DNA of 64,000 bases. It comes from Micropterix aruncella (taxonomy: Eukaryota > Arthropoda > Insecta > Lepidoptera > Micropterigidae). The notes under the pieces were generated by a model. It worked only from the letters and a program-made list of their open reading frames with translations. It made no database searches and was not told the origin of the DNA. This document shows, in pieces, positions 56,830-64,000 of the stretch (the stretch's first letter is position 1; every line of letters begins with the position of its first letter). The stretch lies in contig OX155960.1 of NCBI GenBank assembly GCA_944548615.1, forward strand, positions 9,358,799 through 9,422,798. Reading direction: 5' to 3'. The translations under genes and the position numbers were made by a program.

Positions 56830-57410
56830 TTTTTTACTTTCCTGGCAAGGAGAGTATTGTGGACGCGATTATTTGTGTCTGTGTGTGGGTATTCACAAAC
56901 GATAGCGCCCAAAAGCTTCATCGCATTGAGCTGAAATTCGGCTTGCAGGCATAATTCGGTTATGGCTTTGATGGGGGGGGGGGGGGCGGGGGAGGAGGAG
57001 TTTAAGTGGGAGGGGTGAGAGGGGAGTCAAAGGGGAGGGTAGGAGATAGGGTTAGGGGGTGGGAGAGCGGGAGATGGGGTAGTTTGGGAGGGAGAGGGGG
57101 GTTAGGAGGAGGGTGATTGGCAGATGGGAGTAGTTGAAGTGGGGAAGGGGGTGATGAGGGAATAGTTTTGGGTAAGGAAGAGGGGGGAGTTGAAGTGGGA
57201 GGAGGTAGGAGAGGGGCGTCGGGAGGGAGTGGGATTGGGAAGTGAAGGGTGGAGTAGCAGGGAGGGGTTGGCGGTGTATGGACGGGGAGAAGAGGGTCGG
57301 AGGGGTGGAAGGGTGTGTGGGGTGAAGGGGTTGGGGGCGGGAGGGGGAAAAGATTTTGCATGCGTGGAGGAGTTTGTCTGCTCGCCGGAAAGTCTTAGGG
57401 TGACCGATTT
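56830..57410 (+). repeat. Family R copy with ~350-bp polypurine tract
   Basis: Begins ACTTTCCTGGCAAGGAGAGTA and TTGAGCTGAAATTCGGCTTGC, passes through a G/A-only-biased tract (56971-57350, G13 near 56971) and ends GCTCGCCGGAAAGTCTTAGGGTGACCGA. Pro/Ser/Leu-rich frames on the minus strand come from the composition. Confidence 0.7.
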
Positions 57411-58309
57411 TTATAATTAAGTGTTGATTTCTCAATTCATGCTGTTTAACAGATGAGACTAAAGAGGTCAGTACGCATCGCCTGTGTTTTTATATTTCTA
57501 CCACTTATTAATAACAAAATATATTGTAGCGTAAGAGTGACTGAGTTATTGAAATGACATTAAATAAAACAGACAAAAATTCTTTTTGCATATGTCAAAA
57601 TAAATTATATCACAAACGGAGTTACTGCTTTAATTACATCTCTTACAGCCAACCTGAGTATGTACAAAGTTAAGGACATGTCTTTATGTGACATGGGGAG
57701 AAATCTTTGAAGCCGCCGGAGACTATGAAAACTATGGAAAATACGACGACTTACTTGATCTTGCCAAGAAAGATGTTGATCTATTAGAATTCCAAGGTTT
57801 TAAAAATTTTTGGTATATTCGACATTTTTTCCATTTACACAGTAGTGAAATATCATTATTAATTTTGGGTGACACAATCAGTTTTTAAAAATTTTTAGTG
57901 ACATATAGTAAATTTGCATTCTATATGCGTCGTTCGCTACGTACAAATCTTCGATTGCATTTGGATTGCTGTAGCGGTTTCCTCAATCAAATGCTATTTT
58001 CTACGTTGCTATTTCCCCGTTCGCCCCGAAGTCGTAAATATCGACTTGTTTGGCGGTACTGCGCTGGTTTGAAATGCACCGGTTGCGGCGACGTGTGACG
58101 GTATGAGTGCAATTTTTCGATGTCGCCTCGGCGGCGATGGGGTCATTTATCTGAGTTAGAGTGTCCAATCTTGAAATTTCCCTGGCGCTCGCGCTCGCTG
58201 CATTGTCATAGATTAGGAATGATACGTACTATGTACACTATCTAATCATCAGATGCGACAGTGATAGTTCAAATGTCTCATATAGAGGGTTCATCACTTT
58301 TTTACCGTT
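57411..58309. other. Unassigned stretch
   Basis: 57580-57690 (CATCTCTTACAGCCAACCTGA) resembles part of the SINE at 58490. Other frames have no family resemblance. Confidence 0.4.
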
Positions 58310-59010
58310 ACTTATACGTTCTCTGCCCACTAACCAACAAAGAAGGAAAGTAATGTGAAACCACAACATTTTTTTCGAAACGAAGGAAGTTTCCATTTTG
58401 AGCCTCCCTGAGTCGATTAAGACCATTTCAATATGGAAGTCTATCTCTGTGTATGTCTGCTGTGTGTGCATTCCTCCACAAATCTATTTGTTTGTTTATG
58501 TTTGTTTACACTCTGTATTGTAAAAATGTCACAATGGGCGGGTTTATTGTCATGTGACAATCTCTTACAACCAACCCTACTATGACGTGTTATATGTATG
58601 TGTGCGTGTCACATGTCTGTAAGTGTGTGTCTTGTTATTGTATTCGATCGACAGAATTGAAAATGTAATTCCGTTAATTTGATCCCAATGGAAAATGGTG
58701 ACCCAGCCGGGAATCGAACCCGGGACTTTACAATGTAAGATCAGGCGACCTAACCACTATACCACCACTATGTATCTGGCATACAGGCATCATTTTGACA
58801 TTGCAATGGTTGAGAAGTTTGTGGTTGAAATCGGACTACCAGGGGGCGCAGTAGTCATATTTGAATATCGTATATTGTACAGTCTTTAAATTTGGTACCC
58901 AGATATCTAATTGGGCCGTAATCACATTGTATAATTTTTGTGGGAATATCTCATATTCAAGCTACACTAATAAGATTCATATTCCGCAGTAATTTATTTA
59001 TCTGATATTC
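58310..59010 (+). repeat. Family R copy, interrupted by a SINE
   Basis: CCACTAACCAACAAAGAAGG to CATTCCTCCACAAATC, then the SINE, then CTGGCATACAGGCATCATTTTG to AAGATTCATATTCCGCAG. The second half matches 25445-25670. Confidence 0.65.
58490..58778 (-). mobile_element. tRNA-derived SINE
   Basis: On the minus strand, A box TGGTATAGTGG (58764-58754) and B box GGTTCGATTCC (58720-58710) sit at tRNA-like spacing with a CCGGG/CCCGG T-arm. The acceptor ends do not pair, so this is not a functional tRNA. A ~200-bp body follows and ends in a (CAAA)-rich tail near 58490. It splits a family R repeat. Confidence 0.7.
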
Positions 59011-59189
59011 ATATATTTTAATTAATTGTATTGTAAGTGCCCAAATATTCGAGTAAAAAAAACCAAGACAAAACTGCATCCGATGTAATCTAGATGTACG
59101 ACCATGGATTATTGCGTGTCGATAATACTTTAACCTGAACTTTCGATCAGATCCTTTCGATCAGTTCCTTCCCTAAAGTATATCACACT

Positions 59190-59250
59190 TAAAATACTTC
59201 CATAAGTCCTTGGCTACTTGCCGGGAAAGTCTTACGATGACAAAACCGAG
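59190..59250 (+). repeat. Family R terminus
   Basis: AAGTCCTTGGCTACTTGCCGGGAAAGTCTTACGATGACA, the recurring right end of family R (given here in short: TACTTGCCGGGAAAGTC). Confidence 0.55.
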
Positions 59251-59407
59251 TTTTTGGAACCTGCCGTTCGACGATGATTCGCTCATCGATGGTGGGAATT
59301 CCCGCGATCGTGTCATATCTGTGTTGAATACCCATAATTCCTTATCTATGGCAGCAGGAGCCGTTCCGGATCACGTAGTTCGCCAGACAGGCCGGGTGAC
59401 TGCGGTT

Positions 59408-59607
59408 NNNNNNNNNNNNNNNNNNNNNNNNNNNNNNNNNNNNNNNNNNNNNNNNNNNNNNNNNNNNNNNNNNNNNNNNNNNNNNNNNNNNNNNNNNNNN
59501 NNNNNNNNNNNNNNNNNNNNNNNNNNNNNNNNNNNNNNNNNNNNNNNNNNNNNNNNNNNNNNNNNNNNNNNNNNNNNNNNNNNNNNNNNNNNNNNNNNNN
59601 NNNNNNN
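59408..59607. other. Assembly gap, 200 N
   Basis: Exactly 200 unknown bases. Reading frames across it are meaningless. Confidence 1.
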
Positions 59608-62110
<2,503 letters not shown>

Positions 62111-62465
62111 GTGCTATCTGCTGGATTTCCGCGCAGGAGGGACTGGGGAGGGAATGGAGAGGATAAGGGCTGAAGGGTGGGCGAGAGGAGGGGGCAGTTA
62201 GGAGGGGTGAGGGGGTTGACTTGGGGTGGGGGTAGGAAGAGGGGGTAGGGGAGAGAAGAGGGAGAGAGAGAGGGAGGGGGGGTAGTTGAAGAGTAGGGGT
62301 TGGGAGAGAGAAGGGGGAGATAGCGAGACAGTGTGACAATTGGGGCGGGGAGGTTGGAAGGGTGGGGGGCGGAGGTGGGTGGAGGATAGGTAGGGAAAAA
62401 AGGGGGCGGATATAGGGGTTGGCGGGAGGGGGTTGAGTTGCCGGAAAAGTCTAGGGGTGACACAA
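62111..62465 (+). repeat. Polypurine tract ending in a family R terminus
   Basis: G/A-rich for ~320 bases on the plus strand and ending TTGCCGGAAAAGTCTAGGGG then TGACACAACCGA, as at 57380. Pro-rich minus-strand frames are composition artefacts. Confidence 0.7.
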
Positions 62466-62820
62466 CCGATTTTTTTACTCAATATATATTATAAACAATT
62501 TTTACAGTTTTGAATATTTTTTAAAGATTTCAATCATTTCACAACCATCTAGCGTGTCGTTGCTAAAGTAAGCTGAATTAGCGCGAAACGTTTTGTTTTC
62601 TTTCTCTCACACGTCATATCACGTACGCGTCGCTCTTCGATTGTTGCTGTCCGTTTTCTCCAAGACCTTGGTGACATTCCTGATGCTAGATTAAATTAGC
62701 AAGGCACCGCAACGTAATCCAATTAATCCAACAAATATTTTTTGTTTTTAAATAATAGAGAATAATAATTTTGATTGGAATATCACCGCGGCACAAAAGC
62801 CACACCAATAATATTTAAAT
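62466..62820. other. Unassigned stretch
   Basis: No supported feature. Confidence 0.4.
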
Positions 62821-62890
62821 GGGAAAATGGGGAGGGCGTGAGAGGGAGGGGGGGGGAGGGGGGAGGGGAGGGGTGGGGGGGGGGGTGATA
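62821..62890 (+). repeat. Short polypurine/G-run tract
   Basis: Almost only G with A, several G5+ runs, followed by GTGATACAACCG, resembling the family R end. Confidence 0.65.
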
Positions 62891-64000
62891 CAACCGTATT
62901 TTTGTATATTGGCCAGGTTAGTAGAACTTATTGCCAATATTTCCCGATGGCAGCGCGCTATTATGTAAACAATCCGCATGTTTGGCGTATTCTTCTTCTT
63001 ACGATATTCTTTTTTATTTGTTAGTTCCTATACCGCCTTATCTAAAGTGCACGCCTTATCTAAAGTGCAACCCTTAATTAGTCGCACGAAGAAAATTACA
63101 TAACTGGTCGTACGGGGTCTCGGGTGACCCCAAATTGTAGGAATTATTTTTAATGTATACTAAATAAATATAAAAATAAAATTATTTTATTGTTAAACTG
63201 CTTTATTTGAAATAATATATTTCCAAGAAACAATATGATAAGTCATAATTTGACAGAAAACAAATTGAATTAAAATAATTAGCAAAAAGTTAACACTATA
63301 TGCTTATGGTGATATAAATGTAAAAACTGTAATATTTTTAGAAACACTCGGATTCACTGTCATCACATTGTTGACAATATCTCTCAGAGTGATCATTGCA
63401 CACAAATTTATTGCATTCTTGCATTTTGTCGCTACTTTCCGATCGCTTTTCCGCGGACAGTTGTTGCAGCGTCCATTAGACGCATGGGGTCACCTTTTAA
63501 GAGAGCAGCGACGTGACGCGTCGCTGCTTCCGCTCTTGTTACTTGATCGCTACTAAAATGCAAACTTTGTCTTGATTTAGGAAACTAGCGGGAGCACGGG
63601 AAAATCGACAAGCGACAAGTACTTTTTTTTAAAACGCGAAAGTGTTTCGACACCATGCGACGAATTAAGGGTTAATAGAAACCTCCTCCTCGCTTCAGAG
63701 TAGATGAGAGAGTCGCCTACAAAATGTAGCCATATCTGCTATCGTGTTGAGTTACTACAATTTTGTTGGCTGCAATTCCAGAGCAACGGTGTAGTGGATT
63801 TCCGGAGCTATTTTTTAATATTCCGGAGCAGAAATTTTCTTCTTTTATGTGGAAGGCACATAAAAAAGAAAACGTAGAATAAAACATATATAAAAAGAAT
63901 CTTTCTTTTGCAAAAGAGAGCACTGCACAGCATGTATCAGGTAACGACTAGGACCTCATGCAAAGAATATTTCAGCAAGGCAAGGGTAATGACTATGTAT
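62891..64000. other. Unassigned stretch
   Basis: GCACGCCTTATCTAAAGTGC-type duplication near 63047-63069 (CCTTATCTAAAGTGC twice). Small frames at 63368 and 63717 have no family resemblance. Confidence 0.4.

Noticed and set aside
57002..57435. Proline-rich proteins on the minus strand (also 62085-62482)
   Set aside because: Composition artefacts of polypurine tracts.
58693..58775. Functional tRNA gene
   Set aside because: A and B boxes are good but acceptor arms do not pair and a SINE body and tail follow.

Overview
The window looks like repeat-dense nuclear DNA of an insect, most likely a moth or butterfly. The background is AT-rich. It carries Helitron-like elements whose ends match the type common in Lepidoptera, RTE- and jockey-type LINE debris, and a BEL/Pao retrotransposon with a primer site for tRNA-Tyr. 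I recognise no intact host protein-coding gene. Apart from the two BEL frames, every coding-looking stretch is a broken mobile-element remnant or lacks support. The sequence contains one 200-base assembly gap.

Region by region: 0-4.2 kb holds MITEs, a ~118-bp-period repeat and a Helitron interrupted by a GC-rich short element. 4.2-6.9 kb holds a hAT transposase tail and a LINE 3' end with two further insertions. 6.9-16.15 kb is a three-level nest: a near-intact BEL/Pao element (minus strand, LTRs differing at 2 of 1216 positions) inside a solo LTR, inside a TTAA-flanked inverted-repeat element. 16-20 kb is mostly unassigned with LINE ends and a long hairpin. 20-22.6 kb holds a GC-rich block with a canonical splice donor, a 31-bp-stem hairpin, and spliced-looking exons of a Mutator-like transposase gene that is now broken. 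22.6-35 kb is a mosaic of LINE fragments, foldback elements, microsatellites and MITEs. 35.5-38 kb contains stretches of non-repetitive sequence. 38.3-41.1 kb has a Penelope-like GIY-YIG remnant and an interrupted MITE. 41-50 kb is sparse, with nested MITEs, a second Helitron and a LINE fragment. 50.7-52.3 kb is an RTE-type reverse transcriptase pseudogene. 53.3-56.5 kb is a second nest, including the undisrupted relative of the LTR that BEL entered. 56.8-64 kb contains polypurine tracts, a tRNA-derived SINE, the gap and a ~387-bp AT microsatellite.

Functionally, BEL carries Gag with protease and a Pol frame with RT, RNase H and integrase, all key residues present, but the frames are offset by one base at a ten-base G run. 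Nested order and target-site duplications give relative ages: BEL is young, the LINE and DNA-transposon debris is old. All family assignments are from reading motifs, not database searches.
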